Assembly: GCA_948527295.1 (NCBI GenBank)
Contig: CAOSWK010000001.1
Coordinates: 17,010-81,009, forward strand
Direction of reading: 5' to 3'
From: an uncultured Eubacteriales bacterium
GTDB taxonomy: Bacteria > Bacillota > Clostridia > Oscillospirales > Acutalibacteraceae
Length of the DNA: 64,000 bases
Position 1 is the first letter of the stretch; every line of letters begins with the position of its first letter. This document shows, piece by piece, positions 1 through 8,579 of the stretch. The notes beneath the pieces were generated by a model. It was not told the DNA's origin. It ran no database searches and worked only from the letters and a program-made list of their open reading frames with translations. A program made the translations under genes and the position numbers.

Positions 1-556
1 GTTTCTTCTGTGCTTTTAAATGGCTTTATTCATGGGTTTTGCAATTCGGACAAGGTTCACGATTAATGTAACGTCCTGCACGGGTGGATTTTTGATATAA
101 TATTTTGTGTTTATTGTAATTTTTGTAAAATTAATTTTGCTTTTTTTATGATTAATTTCTTTTTTGCATCAACTGTTATAATTTGGTTACTTGTTTTTTG
201 GGCAACAACTAATCTTGTTCTTAAAATTTTTATTTAAGTTTTGGATTTTGTTGTTGCTCTTAAATTTTTTGCTCTATATTTGGATTGTATGTGCAATGTG
301 CCGGCTTTTGTTCGCTTTTTTATATCATCTTTTTTGCCAAAATATTTCTGCAAAATTAAGCTATCTTTTCACAGTTTATCCCGTTTTGTAAAAATGATTA
401 CCTTATATCTATAAAATAAACAAATTTTTTTGATAAAATAGTTGCAATATCCTTAATATTTATGTAAAATATAGTTACGTTTATTTTTATTATTAAACTA
501 TTTGTAAAATTTTCATTTTAGCAACGTTCAAAATTCAAACAGTAAGGAGTTTTTTT
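1..556. other. AT-rich region without a supported gene
   Basis: No convincing gene lies upstream of the PucR-type regulator. An open frame of 66 codons at 191-391 is Phe/Leu-rich and has no Shine-Dalgarno site, so I take it as chance in AT-rich DNA. On the minus strand, 26-130 is open and its last 20 codons look protein-like, with a CPNC motif, but it has no start codon. The right-hand part holds the promoter of the next gene. Confidence 0.6.
442..470 (+). promoter_or_regulatory. Probable sigma-A promoter of the PucR-type regulator
   Basis: TTGCAA at 442-447 and TAAAAT at 465-470 are separated by 17 bp, about 85 bp upstream of the start codon at 557. The region is very AT-rich, so other -10-like matches exist. 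Confidence 0.45.
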
Positions 557-1642
557 ATGTCTAACAGGTTATTTCAAGGGATTGTTCATCAAATGCACGA
601 TGCTATTGGAAGGACTATTGGGGTTATTGATGAATCTTCGGTAGTTGTTGCTTGTAGCGACTTGGACAAAATTGGCGAAGTTAGAGGAAATATTACTTCG
701 GACTTTTTTAAGCCTGCTTCCACTTTTATTATTAACGGTTATACTTATAAGTCACTTGAAAGCAAAAATAGCTCTGAGTACGCTGTTTTTGTTAAGGGAG
801 ACGACGAAGCTGCTCAACGGTATGTTTCTATTTTGTCCATATCTTTTGGAAATATTAAAGAATTTTACGACGAAAAATATGACCGCAGCAACTTTATTAA
901 AAATGTTATTTTGGACAACATCTTGCCCGGTGATATTTATATTAAGGCTCGCGAACTTCACTTTAATGTTGAGGCTACTCGGGTTTGCATGTTGGTTAAG
1001 ATTCACTCTAAGTCGGATGTTTCTGCTTATGAAGTTTTACAAAACCTTTTTCCGGACAAGAACAAAGACTTTATTATTAACTTGAATGAGTCGGATATTG
1101 CTGTTATTAAAGAGGTTAAAGAGGGCATTGAGCGCGAGGATCTTGAACAGTTGGCTCAATCTATTGTTGACACTTTGACTAGCGAATTTTATATTCACTG
1201 CTCGGTGGGTATTGGCAGCACGGTTTCTAATATTAAGGGCTTGGCTTCTTCTTTTAAAGAGTCGCAGATTGCTATTGAAGTTGGCAAGGTTTTTGATACT
1301 GAGAAGGTTATTATTAGCTACGACAACTTGGGTGTGGCTCGGCTTGTTTATCAATTGCCTACCACTTTGTGCGAGATGTTTTTGAAGGAAGTCTTTAAGC
1401 GCGGGTCTATTGACAGTTTGGATCAGGAGACTTTGTTTACTATTCAACGCTTTTTTGAGAATAATTTGAATGTTTCGGAGACTTCGCGTAAGCTGTTTGT
1501 TCACCGTAATACTTTGGTTTATCGGTTGGAGAAAATTAAAAAGCTTACTGGGCTTGATTTGCGCGAGTTTGAAGATGCTATTGTTTTTAAAGTCGCTTTG
1601 ATGGTTAAGAAATACTTATCTTCTAATCCGGTTAAGTATTGA
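557..1642 (+). CDS. PucR/CdaR-type transcriptional regulator
   Basis: A 361-residue protein with the build of PucR/CdaR-type regulators. The C-terminal part (about residues 295-355) is a helix-turn-helix of the HTH_30 type, with the typical run NLNVSETSRKLFVHRNTLVYRLEKI shortened here to its key words: an S-E-T-S-R-K-L helix followed by HRNTLVYRL. The N-terminal 150 residues probably sense a ligand; the middle resembles the GGDEF-like region of CdaR proteins. In characterised relatives this layout controls catabolic or amino-acid genes, but no target is apparent here. It is followed 185 bp later by ftsE and is probably its own unit. The ATG is preceded by AAGGAG. The ligand is unknown. Confidence 0.85.
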   Translation: MSNRLFQGIVHQMHDAIGRTIGVIDESSVVVACSDLDKIGEVRGNITSDFFKPASTFIINGYTYKSLESKNSSEYAVFVKGDDEAAQRYVSILSISFGNIKEFYDEKYDRSNFIKNVILDNILPGDIYIKARELHFNVEATRVCMLVKIHSKSDVSAYEVLQNLFPDKNKDFIINLNESDIAVIKEVKEGIEREDLEQLAQSIVDTLTSEFYIHCSVGIGSTVSNIKGLASSFKESQIAIEVGKVFDTEKVIISYDNLGVARLVYQLPTTLCEMFLKEVFKRGSIDSLDQETLFTIQRFFENNLNVSETSRKLFVHRNTLVYRLEKIKKLTGLDLREFEDAIVFKVALMVKKYLSSNPVKY

Positions 1643-1827
1643 TTTTTGAGTTTAGGTTTAAAGTTTTAATTTTAGACTGTTTAGGGATTGATTTTGGAGG
1701 TTTATTTTAGTTTTAGATGATAATTATAGACTATTTATTATTTGGCTAAATTGGGCATTTATTTGCGTTTTTTGGCTAATGATGAAAAAGGAAGAAAGTT
1801 GGCAAATTAAAAGGAGTATTAAAAACC

Positions 1828-2514
1828 ATGATAGAGTTTAGGAATGTATCAAAAGTTTATGCTAATGGTACTAGTGCTCTTAAAAATATAAATTTACATA
1901 TTAAAAAGGGTGAATTTGTATTTATTGTTGGTTCTTCTGGTTCGGGTAAGAGTACTTTCTTGAAACTCATTATGCACGAAGAACTGCCCTCGCGGGGCAC
2001 TATATACCTTGATGGAATAAATATTTCTCAGATTACTAAGCGAGAAGTCCCTTATATTCGCCGAAAAATGGGCATCGTTTTTCAGGACTTTCGGCTGATT
2101 GACAAGATGACTGTTTTTGATAACGTTGCTTTTGCTATGCGCGTTACTGGGGCTTCGGAGCGGGACGTTAAAAAACGCGTTCCTTACATATTGAATTTGG
2201 TGGATTTACAGAATAAGGCTAATCGGCGCCCGGCTGAGCTTTCTGGCGGAGAACAACAGAGAGTCAGCTTGGCGCGCGCTCTTGTTAATAATCCTTCTAT
2301 TATTATTGCGGACGAGCCTACTGGAAATATTGATCCGGAGATGTCTTATGAGATTGTTGAGCTTTTGACTGAGATTAATAAGCGCGGAACTACTGTTTTG
2401 ATGGTTACGCATGAGCATGATTTGGTTCAGCGGTTTGGCAAGAGAGTTATTGAAATTAACTGCGGTAAGATTATTTCTGATAGCAAGAATCCGGAGGTGC
2501 GCCATGAGAGCTAG
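1828..2514 (+). CDS. ftsE: Cell-division ATP-binding protein FtsE
   Basis: A 228-residue ABC ATPase and the cytoplasmic partner of FtsX. Walker A is GSSGSGKST (residues 35-43), the signature is LSGGEQQR (138-145), Walker B is IIIADEP (158-164) and the switch histidine is H195. FtsEX does not transport a substrate in characterised systems; ATP hydrolysis drives a conformational change in FtsX that activates a periplasmic or extracellular murein hydrolase. Here ftsX overlaps its end by 11 bp and a hydrolase follows in turn, which supports that role. The ATG at 1828 has AAAAGGAG upstream. Confidence 0.97.
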   Translation: MIEFRNVSKVYANGTSALKNINLHIKKGEFVFIVGSSGSGKSTFLKLIMHEELPSRGTIYLDGINISQITKREVPYIRRKMGIVFQDFRLIDKMTVFDNVAFAMRVTGASERDVKKRVPYILNLVDLQNKANRRPAELSGGEQQRVSLARALVNNPSIIIADEPTGNIDPEMSYEIVELLTEINKRGTTVLMVTHEHDLVQRFGKRVIEINCGKIISDSKNPEVRHES

Positions 2515-3403
2515 TTCTTTGAAGTATTTGTTGACTGAAGGGTTTAAAAATGTTTGGAAAAACTGGATGATGTCGGTGGCTTCTATTGGCGTTTTGGTTT
2601 TATGCCTTTTGCTGACTGGTGCTGCTGCTTTGTTCTCTATGAATATTAGCAATGCTTTGCGGTCTATTGAGTCGCAAAACAGCATTACTGTTTATTTGAA
2701 CGACGATGTTGAGACTGGCCCTGCTTTGGAGATTGGCGAGAAAATTAAGGTTTTGGATAATATTGCAGGGTGCAAGTTTTACTCTAAGGAAGAGGCTGTT
2801 GAGAAGTTTAAGGACGAGCTGGGGCCTATTTTTGATGGGATTAAGGATAATAACCCTTTTCCTCATGCTTTTCATGTTACTTTGGCGGATATTTCTAAGT
2901 ATCGCGAGACTGTTGACGTGATTAAACAGATTGACGGCATTGACAGTGTTGTTAATCGCAGCGAGCTTTTTGAGAAGTTGACTAAGTTTGATCGGTTGAT
3001 TTCTATTAGCGGCGTGTTTATTGTTATTGTTTTGGGTCTTGTTTCTTTATTTATATTGTCTAACACCATCCGGCTTACTATGTATAGCCGCCGGTTTGAG
3101 ATTAGCATTATGAAGTCGGTTGGCGCTACCGACTGGTTTGTGCGGCTGCCTTTTATTGTTGAGGGCATTATTATTGGCATTATTTCTGCTATTATTTCTG
3201 CTACTATTTTGAAGCTTTTATATGACGTTTTGATTGGCTATGTTAATCGGATGATTCCTTTTTCGCATATTCCTTTTGGAAGCGTCTCTTTGCCTATATT
3301 CTTTGCTTTTATTGCCGCTGGTATCGCTTTTGGGTTGATTGGTGGGCTTATTTCTATTAGCAAGTACCTCAAGCGGGAGGGAGGAGAGATTCTTGGCTGG
3401 TAA
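2504..3403 (+). CDS. ftsX: Cell-division membrane protein FtsX
   Basis: A 299-residue membrane protein with the FtsX layout: one N-terminal membrane helix (about residues 22-45), an extracellular domain (about 46-165), then three C-terminal helices. It anchors FtsE and passes the ATP-driven signal to an outside murein hydrolase. I chose ATG 2504, inside the end of ftsE with GGAGGTG just upstream; an open frame extends further back but lacks a ribosome site. Its stop overlaps the next gene by 11 bp, so the three genes are translationally coupled. Confidence 0.96.
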   Translation: MRASSLKYLLTEGFKNVWKNWMMSVASIGVLVLCLLLTGAAALFSMNISNALRSIESQNSITVYLNDDVETGPALEIGEKIKVLDNIAGCKFYSKEEAVEKFKDELGPIFDGIKDNNPFPHAFHVTLADISKYRETVDVIKQIDGIDSVVNRSELFEKLTKFDRLISISGVFIVIVLGLVSLFILSNTIRLTMYSRRFEISIMKSVGATDWFVRLPFIVEGIIIGIISAIISATILKLLYDVLIGYVNRMIPFSHIPFGSVSLPIFFAFIAAGIAFGLIGGLISISKYLKREGGEILGW

Positions 3404-4664
3404 GAAAATTTTTTGCGTATTTTTTATATGTATAACTTTTTTCTTTGCCATTTTTTGTTCTGATAATATCTCTCACAATTTTATTGCTTATTCTTCTCTT
3501 ATTGATCAGCACCGTCAGAATCGCAATCGCGTGCAGTCTAAAAGGAATAATCTTAGGAAGACTCTTGCGGAAACTCAAAAAAAAGTCGACGAAAAACGCC
3601 GCCAGTACGACTCTGTTAATAGCAAGATTATGAGCGTAAAAGAGCGGAAGCTTAAGATAAACAAGCGCGTTGACGATTTGCGGCAACAAATTGAGCAGGT
3701 TAAACGGGATATTGCTGCTAAGGAACACGAAGTTGCCGAAAATACTGAGATTCTTAAGCGGAGGTTGGCGGCTATTTATAAGGCTGGCGAGGTTCAGCTG
3801 ATTGATTTGGTTTTTAACGCCAAAACGTTTGAGGAGCTCATTGACAAGGCTGAGATTATTACTAAGGTTAGCGACCACGATAATCGGCTTTTGAGCGCTT
3901 TGAAGGACGATATTCACTCTTTGGAGGCCATGAAGGCTGGTTTGACCGGTCAGGAGGCTTCTTTGGTTGCTGAGACGAACTCTTTAAACGAAGTTGAGGC
4001 GCAATTACGCGAGCTTTTGAGTCAGAATGAGGCTCTTTTGAAACAACTTGAAAGCGATAAGAGTCGCATTCAGTCTGAGATTTACGATGCTGACGTGGAG
4101 ATGCGGCAAATTCAAAATGCTATTGATATGGAAGTTGCGCGGCTACAACGAAGCCGCGGAGGCAATCCTCTTGCTTTAGCTAGCTTGGCCGATTTCTCTC
4201 GCTCTAACTGGTTTTGGCCTGTGCCTGGCTTTACTCGTCGGTCCTCTGAATATTTGGAGCGCCGCGGCCATGTGTATCACAAGGGTATTGATATTGCTGG
4301 GTCTGCTGGCCGCAGCATCTATGGGGCTACTGTTGTTGCTGTTGATGACGGGGTTGTTTTTGCGGCGTTTCGCGGGTGTCCGCATGACTATGGTAAGCTT
4401 CGCAGCTGCGGTTGTGGCGGTGGGTATGGCAATTATGTTATGATTCGGCACACCTACATGGTTAACGGCAAGATTGTGATAAAAGTTTCGATTTATGGGC
4501 ATTTGGCGCGTGTTTGCGTTTCTTCTGGTCAGACTGTTGCAAGGGGCCAAAAAATCGGCGAGGTTGGCTCTACTGGCCACTCTAGTGGGCCGCACTTGCA
4601 TTTTCAGACAAAGTTTAACGGCGTTGACTACAACCCATTGAACGAAAATTACTTACATTATTGA
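3393..4664 (+). CDS. FtsEX-linked M23 family murein hydrolase
   Basis: A secreted protein of 423 residues. The start is TTG 3393, with GGGAGGAG upstream and inside the end of ftsX. A hydrophobic signal segment (about residues 5-22) is followed by two long coiled-coil blocks (about 35-260) and a C-terminal LytM/M23 peptidase domain. Zinc ligands are visible: H296 and D300 in HKGID, and H403 in HLHF, with H401 as the likely catalytic histidine. The layout matches EnvC and the coiled-coil plus hydrolase partners of FtsEX (PcsB, CwlO), so FtsX probably activates it through the coiled coil. A Cys-containing insert (CPHDYG, then CGCGGGYGN) sits inside the catalytic domain. Confidence 0.93.
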   Translation: MAGKKIFCVFFICITFFFAIFCSDNISHNFIAYSSLIDQHRQNRNRVQSKRNNLRKTLAETQKKVDEKRRQYDSVNSKIMSVKERKLKINKRVDDLRQQIEQVKRDIAAKEHEVAENTEILKRRLAAIYKAGEVQLIDLVFNAKTFEELIDKAEIITKVSDHDNRLLSALKDDIHSLEAMKAGLTGQEASLVAETNSLNEVEAQLRELLSQNEALLKQLESDKSRIQSEIYDADVEMRQIQNAIDMEVARLQRSRGGNPLALASLADFSRSNWFWPVPGFTRRSSEYLERRGHVYHKGIDIAGSAGRSIYGATVVAVDDGVVFAAFRGCPHDYGKLRSCGCGGGYGNYVMIRHTYMVNGKIVIKVSIYGHLARVCVSSGQTVARGQKIGEVGSTGHSSGPHLHFQTKFNGVDYNPLNENYLHY

Positions 4665-4744
4665 TTTGATTTTGTTGCATAAATTTTGATGATTTTTGCT
4701 GTGAGGCCTTTTGCAATTTGGGATGGTATATTTTACCTTTATCC

Positions 4745-4773
4745 TTGACAAACTTACAGAGCCTTGCTAAAAT
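4745..4773 (+). promoter_or_regulatory. Sigma-A promoter of the secreted repeat protein
   Basis: TTGACA at 4745-4750, a 17 bp spacer and TAAAAT at 4768-4773. Transcription would start near 4780, about 45 bp before the start codon at 4827. Confidence 0.7.
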
Positions 4774-4826
4774 GGTTATGTTGTTTAAAAATAATTTTAA
4801 TTCTTTGGAAGGTTAACGGTGATTTT

Positions 4827-5696
4827 ATGAAAAAAATTAGGGAAATTTTGTTTACCATTGTTATGATTGCAAGCTGTGGGTGTTTGCTTAATGTTAATAC
4901 TTTAGCTTCGCTTACGCAAAACGATGATCTTATTGAAACGGAGTCAGTTTCGGAGAAAGAGGAGGCGGCGGAAGAGGAGGAAGAGGAGCGGAAATTCAAG
5001 AAGTGGCTTGAAACTACATTAGACGCAGATCCACCTTCTCCTGAGTCTCAAGGTATGCATCGGCGCCCTAAGCCTTATGAAGAATGGCTAGCGGAAAAAG
5101 AAAAAAATGAGCTTGAAGGCAACTTTACAGAGCCTTCGCGTTTCAAGGAAGAAGAGGAAGAAGAAAATATTCCTTGGGGCCGCATTTCTCTTGAATCATA
5201 TATGAGAAAAAGGGGGGCCGATAATAATGTTGTTAAAACACCAAGTGGGCTTGTGCTATTAGGACCCAGCAGGACAACTTTTTTTACTGATGGATTTGAA
5301 GATAATAACTTAAAAAGCCCTCTTATTAAACTTTATGAAGAATGGCAAACGGAAAAAGAAAAAAATGAGCGTGAGGGCAACTTTACAGAGCCTTCGGTTT
5401 TTATGGAAGAAGGGGAGCAGGTCACTGGAGAACAAGAAAATAGTTTGCTGTTACGTTCTTCCCCCAACGAAGAGGGAGAAAACGATTGGTCTTCCCCACT
5501 ATCCGCCACCAGAATTGAGTCCACCCCTAAAATTCCAGCAAAAACTTATTTTTCTTCTCGTTTGGCTCCTCCACTTCATCCTAATAACCTACCTAAAATC
5601 ATTTGCGCTGAAGACGAAGACAGGTCTATAGAAGATCTCACTGCTCAGGCTGAGAGTGATGAGCCTGATATTTATGATACAGATAACAACTTCTAA
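4827..5696 (+). CDS. Secreted acidic repeat protein, unknown function
   Basis: A 289-residue protein that I do not recognise. The N-terminus is a signal sequence: a basic start, a hydrophobic core, then IASC at residues 14-17, which fits a lipobox; cleavage after NTLA near residue 29 is an alternative. The rest is very acidic, with runs of Glu, and contains two near-identical 26-residue copies (84-109 and 170-195) built around YEEW, EKEKNE and GNFTEPS. No enzyme motif is visible. The gene has its own promoter and sits alone between the ftsEX unit and greA. A surface-exposed or lipid-anchored role is inference. Confidence 0.7.
   Translation: MKKIREILFTIVMIASCGCLLNVNTLASLTQNDDLIETESVSEKEEAAEEEEEERKFKKWLETTLDADPPSPESQGMHRRPKPYEEWLAEKEKNELEGNFTEPSRFKEEEEEENIPWGRISLESYMRKRGADNNVVKTPSGLVLLGPSRTTFFTDGFEDNNLKSPLIKLYEEWQTEKEKNEREGNFTEPSVFMEEGEQVTGEQENSLLLRSSPNEEGENDWSSPLSATRIESTPKIPAKTYFSSRLAPPLHPNNLPKIICAEDEDRSIEDLTAQAESDEPDIYDTDNNF
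5076..5411 (+). repeat. Two 78 bp in-frame direct repeats
   Basis: Copies at 5076-5153 and 5334-5411 are 258 bp apart, in frame, and nearly identical at both DNA and protein level. The similarity of the DNA, silent sites included, points to a recent internal duplication or to gene conversion. Confidence 0.85.
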
Positions 5697-5818
5697 AATC
5701 TAGTAATAATATTTTTAAAAATTTTTAGGTTCGTTACTTCTTCTTTTTGCATCGTTGTGGCTTGGTTACCGCTTGTTTGCTGGCTTCTCCAAAATTTGAG
5801 AGTTTTTACAAAATCATC

Positions 5819-5847
5819 TTGACACGCTTGAGCAACTAAATTATAAT
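5819..5847 (+). promoter_or_regulatory. Consensus sigma-A promoter of greA
   Basis: TTGACA at 5819-5824 and TATAAT at 5842-5847 with a 17 bp spacer: a perfect consensus match 40-50 bp upstream of the greA start. Confidence 0.85.
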
Positions 5848-5891
5848 TGGTATGTTGTTCAGAAATAATCTTAATTAAAAAGGTGGTTTGT

Positions 5892-6371
5892 GTGAAAATG
5901 ACCAAACAAGTTTTACTTACTGATGAAGGACTTAAAAAGTTGGAAGCTGAACTCGACGAATTGAAGACTGTTAAACGTAAGGAAATTGCCGAAAAAATAA
6001 AGGTCGCTTTGTCTTTTGGCGATTTATCGGAAAATAGCGAATACGACGAGGCTAAGAATGAGCAGGCTATTGTTGAGGCTCGCATCGCTTCTATCGAAAA
6101 TACGCTTAAAAATGTTAAAGTTATTAACGAGGATGAGCTTTCTACTGAGATTATTCACGTTGGTTCTAAGGTTAAGGTCCGCGATGCCGGCTTTGATGAC
6201 GTTTGCGATTACAAGATCGTCGGTTCTAGCGAGGCGGATCCTGTTAACGGTCGTATTTCGGATGAGTCGCCTGTTGGGAAGGCTCTTGTTGGACATCGAG
6301 TGGGCGACGTTGTTGAGGTCGAGACCCCGGCTGGGGTCACTTCGTTTGAGGTTTTAGAGATATCTAAATAG
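5892..6371 (+). CDS. greA: Transcription elongation factor GreA
   Basis: A protein of about 159 residues that rescues stalled RNA polymerase by stimulating cleavage of backtracked RNA. The N-terminal coiled coil carries the family run [13 protein letters not shown], whose acidic tip reaches the polymerase active site; the C-terminal FKBP-like domain includes [17 protein letters not shown] 5892 lies 5 bp after AGGTGG; ATG 5898 is an alternative that removes two residues. A perfect promoter lies upstream and a hairpin terminator downstream. Confidence 0.97.
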   Translation: MKMTKQVLLTDEGLKKLEAELDELKTVKRKEIAEKIKVALSFGDLSENSEYDEAKNEQAIVEARIASIENTLKNVKVINEDELSTEIIHVGSKVKVRDAGFDDVCDYKIVGSSEADPVNGRISDESPVGKALVGHRVGDVVEVETPAGVTSFEVLEISK

Positions 6372-6413
6372 AAATAGGCGCGAATATTGGCGCGAACATT
6401 ATTTTAAACTTTT

Positions 6414-6451
6414 GGGCAGGTGAATTTTTTATTCTTTCTGCCCGTCTTTTT
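6414..6451 (+). terminator. Rho-independent terminator after greA
   Basis: GGGCAG pairs with CTGCCC, with an inner GAAT/ATTC stem, followed by TCTTTTT. It lies just before the lysS ribosome site, so lysS either has its own promoter in this gap or depends on read-through. Confidence 0.7.
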
Positions 6452-6472
6452 AAATTTTGAGGAGCTATTAAA

Positions 6473-7978
6473 ATGAATGATGAAAATTCTAGCACTTTGC
6501 CTGGTGCTGCTGAACCGGACGTTAAGGAACTTTTGAAGATTCGGCGCGATAAACTGCGCTCTCTTCAGCAGGATAATATGGATCCTTTTGAGATTACCGT
6601 TTGCTCGCGAAATGCTTATAATGCAGAGATTGTTGAGAATTTCGACACTTTTGAGGGGAAGGATGTTTGCATTGCGGGTCGGATTATGAGCTGGCGCGAC
6701 ATGGGCAAGGCTTGCTTTATGGATGTGCACGATTGCAGCGGGCGGATGCAGGTTTATATTAAGACTGACGATGTTGGCGAGGCCGTTTATCGCGGGCTTG
6801 ACAAGTGGGATATTGGCGATATCATTTGCGTTGAGGGCTTTGTTTTTAAGACCCGTCGCGGTGAGATCTCTGTTCATGCCAAGGTTTTGACTTTGCTTTC
6901 TAAGTCTTTATTGCCTTTGCCCGATAAATTCCATGGGTTGAAGGATACTGACTTGCGATATCGCCAGCGGTACGTCGATTTGATTGTTAACCCGGAGGTT
7001 AAGGACACCTTTGTTAAGCGCAGCACCATTATTCGCACTATTCGCAAGTACCTTGACGAGCTTGGCTTTATTGAGGTTGAGACGCCCATTCTTAACACTA
7101 TTGCTGGCGGCGCGGCGGCTCGTCCTTTTATTACGCATCACAACACGCTCGATTTGGACTTGTTTTTGCGCATCGCGCCGGAGTTATACTTAAAGCGCTT
7201 GATTGTTGGCGGCATGGAAAAAGTTTATGAGATTGGCCGCTTGTTCCGCAACGAGGGCATGGATGTTAAGCACAATCCTGAGTTCACTTCTATTGAGCTT
7301 TACGAGGCTTATGTGGATTATAACGCGATGATGGAGCACACCGAGAATATTATTAACGCTTGCGCCCAGGCTGTTTGCGGTTCGGATGTCATTAGCTATC
7401 AGGGCGAGGAGATTAATCTTTGCAAGCCGTTTCGCCGCGTTACTATGATTGACGCTGTTAAGGAGGTTACTGGCGTTGATTTTGCCTCCTTTATGGGCGA
7501 CGATGCCCGTGCTATGCAGGTTGCTGAGCAATTTGGCTTTGAAACTTGTGGCAAGAACTCTTGGGGCGACATTTTGAATCTTATGTTTGAGGAAAAGGTC
7601 GAAGAGACCTTGATTCAGCCCACTTTCGTTTGCGATTATCCAGTTGAGGTCTCGCCTTTGACTAAGCGCAAAAAGGATAATCCTCGGCTGGTGGAGCGTT
7701 TTGAGCTGTTTGTTACTCGGCGCGAAATGGCCAATGCCTACTCGGAGCTCAATGACCCTATTGATCAGCGCGAACGCTTTTTGCATCAGATGGCCCTGCG
7801 TGAGGCTGGCGACGATGAGGCTAATTTGATTGATGAGGACTTTATTAACGCGCTCGAATATGGTATGGCGCCTACTGGCGGGCTCGGGATCGGGATTGAT
7901 CGCTTGGTTATGCTGCTTACTGACTGCGCATCTATTCGCGATGTTCTGCTCTTTCCTACTATGAAGCCAAGAGACTAA
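6473..7978 (+). CDS. lysS: Lysyl-tRNA synthetase, class II
   Basis: A 501-residue enzyme that charges tRNA-Lys with lysine using ATP. An N-terminal OB-fold that binds the anticodon (about residues 60-150) precedes the class II catalytic core. Motif 2 is seen in [20 protein letters not shown] and motif 3 in [12 protein letters not shown] near the C-terminus. The length is normal for the bacterial enzyme. ATG 6473 has GAGGAG upstream. It is followed by two hairpin terminators. Confidence 0.98.
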   Translation: MNDENSSTLPGAAEPDVKELLKIRRDKLRSLQQDNMDPFEITVCSRNAYNAEIVENFDTFEGKDVCIAGRIMSWRDMGKACFMDVHDCSGRMQVYIKTDDVGEAVYRGLDKWDIGDIICVEGFVFKTRRGEISVHAKVLTLLSKSLLPLPDKFHGLKDTDLRYRQRYVDLIVNPEVKDTFVKRSTIIRTIRKYLDELGFIEVETPILNTIAGGAAARPFITHHNTLDLDLFLRIAPELYLKRLIVGGMEKVYEIGRLFRNEGMDVKHNPEFTSIELYEAYVDYNAMMEHTENIINACAQAVCGSDVISYQGEEINLCKPFRRVTMIDAVKEVTGVDFASFMGDDARAMQVAEQFGFETCGKNSWGDILNLMFEEKVEETLIQPTFVCDYPVEVSPLTKRKKDNPRLVERFELFVTRREMANAYSELNDPIDQRERFLHQMALREAGDDEANLIDEDFINALEYGMAPTGGLGIGIDRLVMLLTDCASIRDVLLFPTMKPRD

Positions 7979-7983
7979 AAAAT

Positions 7984-8020
7984 CAGGCCGCGCGATATAG
8001 TGCGGCCTGTGCTATTTATT
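7984..8020 (+). terminator. Terminator after lysS
   Basis: CAGGCCGC (7984-7991) pairs perfectly with GCGGCCTG (8002-8009), followed by a T-rich run. Confidence 0.85.
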
Positions 8021-8030
8021 TTTATTTTTT

Positions 8031-8073
8031 AACCGGGCTACGGCTTTACTTTTTAAGCGTAGTCTGGTTTTTA
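8031..8073 (+). terminator. Second terminator after lysS
   Basis: AACCGGGCTACG (8031-8042) pairs with CGTAGTCTGGTT (8058-8069) and leads into TTTTTATT. It is a backup rightward terminator that reaches into the stop codon of the leftward XRE gene. Confidence 0.65.
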
Positions 8074-8295
8074 TTGTGATTTACGCCTCTTGTATGGCTT
8101 TGGGTCATCGGTTAGGTCGGCCAGGTAGTCCATGCTTGTGTCCAGCGCCAATGCCAACCGTTTGCACTGCTCAAACGTTAGGTGCCTATGTCCATTTTCT
8201 AGTTTGGAATAATCGCTTTGGTCTATGCCCGTTAGATGCTGCATTTTTATTTGCGTGAAGCCTTTTTCTTTTCTCAATTTTTTCAGTTTGCTCAT
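8071..8295 (-). CDS. Small XRE-family DNA-binding protein
   Basis: A 74-residue protein that is almost entirely an XRE/Cro-type helix-turn-helix: LRKEKGFTQIKMQHLTGI, then DQSDYSKLENGHRHLTFEQ and a dimer-type tail with a basic end. Such single-domain proteins are usually local repressors. It is divergent from a Cys-rich small gene at 8377, whose -35 element overlaps this gene's start codon, so binding here could control both. The ATG is preceded by GGTGATG. No target is known. Confidence 0.88.
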   Translation of the reverse strand: MSKLKKLRKEKGFTQIKMQHLTGIDQSDYSKLENGHRHLTFEQCKRLALALDTSMDYLADLTDDPKPYKRRKSQ

Positions 8296-8324
8296 TTACA
8301 TCACCACAAATATTATGGTATAAT
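8295..8324 (+). promoter_or_regulatory. Probable promoter of the Cys-rich gene, with a dyad
   Basis: TTTACA (8295-8300), an 18 bp spacer and TATAAT (8319-8324). The -10 lies in a short dyad, ATTAT-GGT-ATAAT (8312-8324), which could be an operator for the neighbouring XRE protein. Confidence 0.5.
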
Positions 8325-8376
8325 TGACCTATTAATATTAGGGTGTTTTAGACCTATAGCCGTTGGAGTGATTATT

Positions 8377-8559
8377 GTGAAAACCATCAAATGCGAAAAT
8401 TATTTCTGCGTTTATTTTTGCGAGGGGATGTGTCGGTTGGAGCAGCTTGATTTGTCGATAACCGGGGCGTGCTGCTCCTGCATCTACGTTGACATTGACG
8501 AAGCATATTTAAATCGGCAGCGCGAGAAATTGCTCAGCTCGTTGCGGTTTTATGAGTAA
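8377..8559 (+). CDS. Small Cys-rich protein, unknown function
   Basis: A 60-residue protein starting at GTG 8377, behind TTGGAG. Seven cysteines (residues 6, 11, 15, 19, 32, 33 and 35) lie in the first 35 positions, in pairs that could hold zinc or another metal, followed by a charged helix. The pattern C-x4-C-x3-C-x3-C then TGACCSC-IYVDID recalls small clostridial Cys-rich proteins such as DUF1540-like ones; this is from memory and not certain. The open frame reaches back to 8236, but that part overlaps the XRE gene and has no ribosome site. Confidence 0.7.
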   Translation: MKTIKCENYFCVYFCEGMCRLEQLDLSITGACCSCIYVDIDEAYLNRQREKLLSSLRFYE

Positions 8560-8579
8560 AAAATTTTGTGCGCATCCCT

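Noticed and set aside
191..391. Hydrophobic open frame of 66 codons
   Set aside because: No ribosome site, Phe/Leu-rich as expected from T-rich DNA, no conserved features.
5693..6085. 130-codon minus-strand frame across the greA start
   Set aside because: It covers the greA promoter and start, has Ser/Leu-rich shadow composition and no ribosome site.
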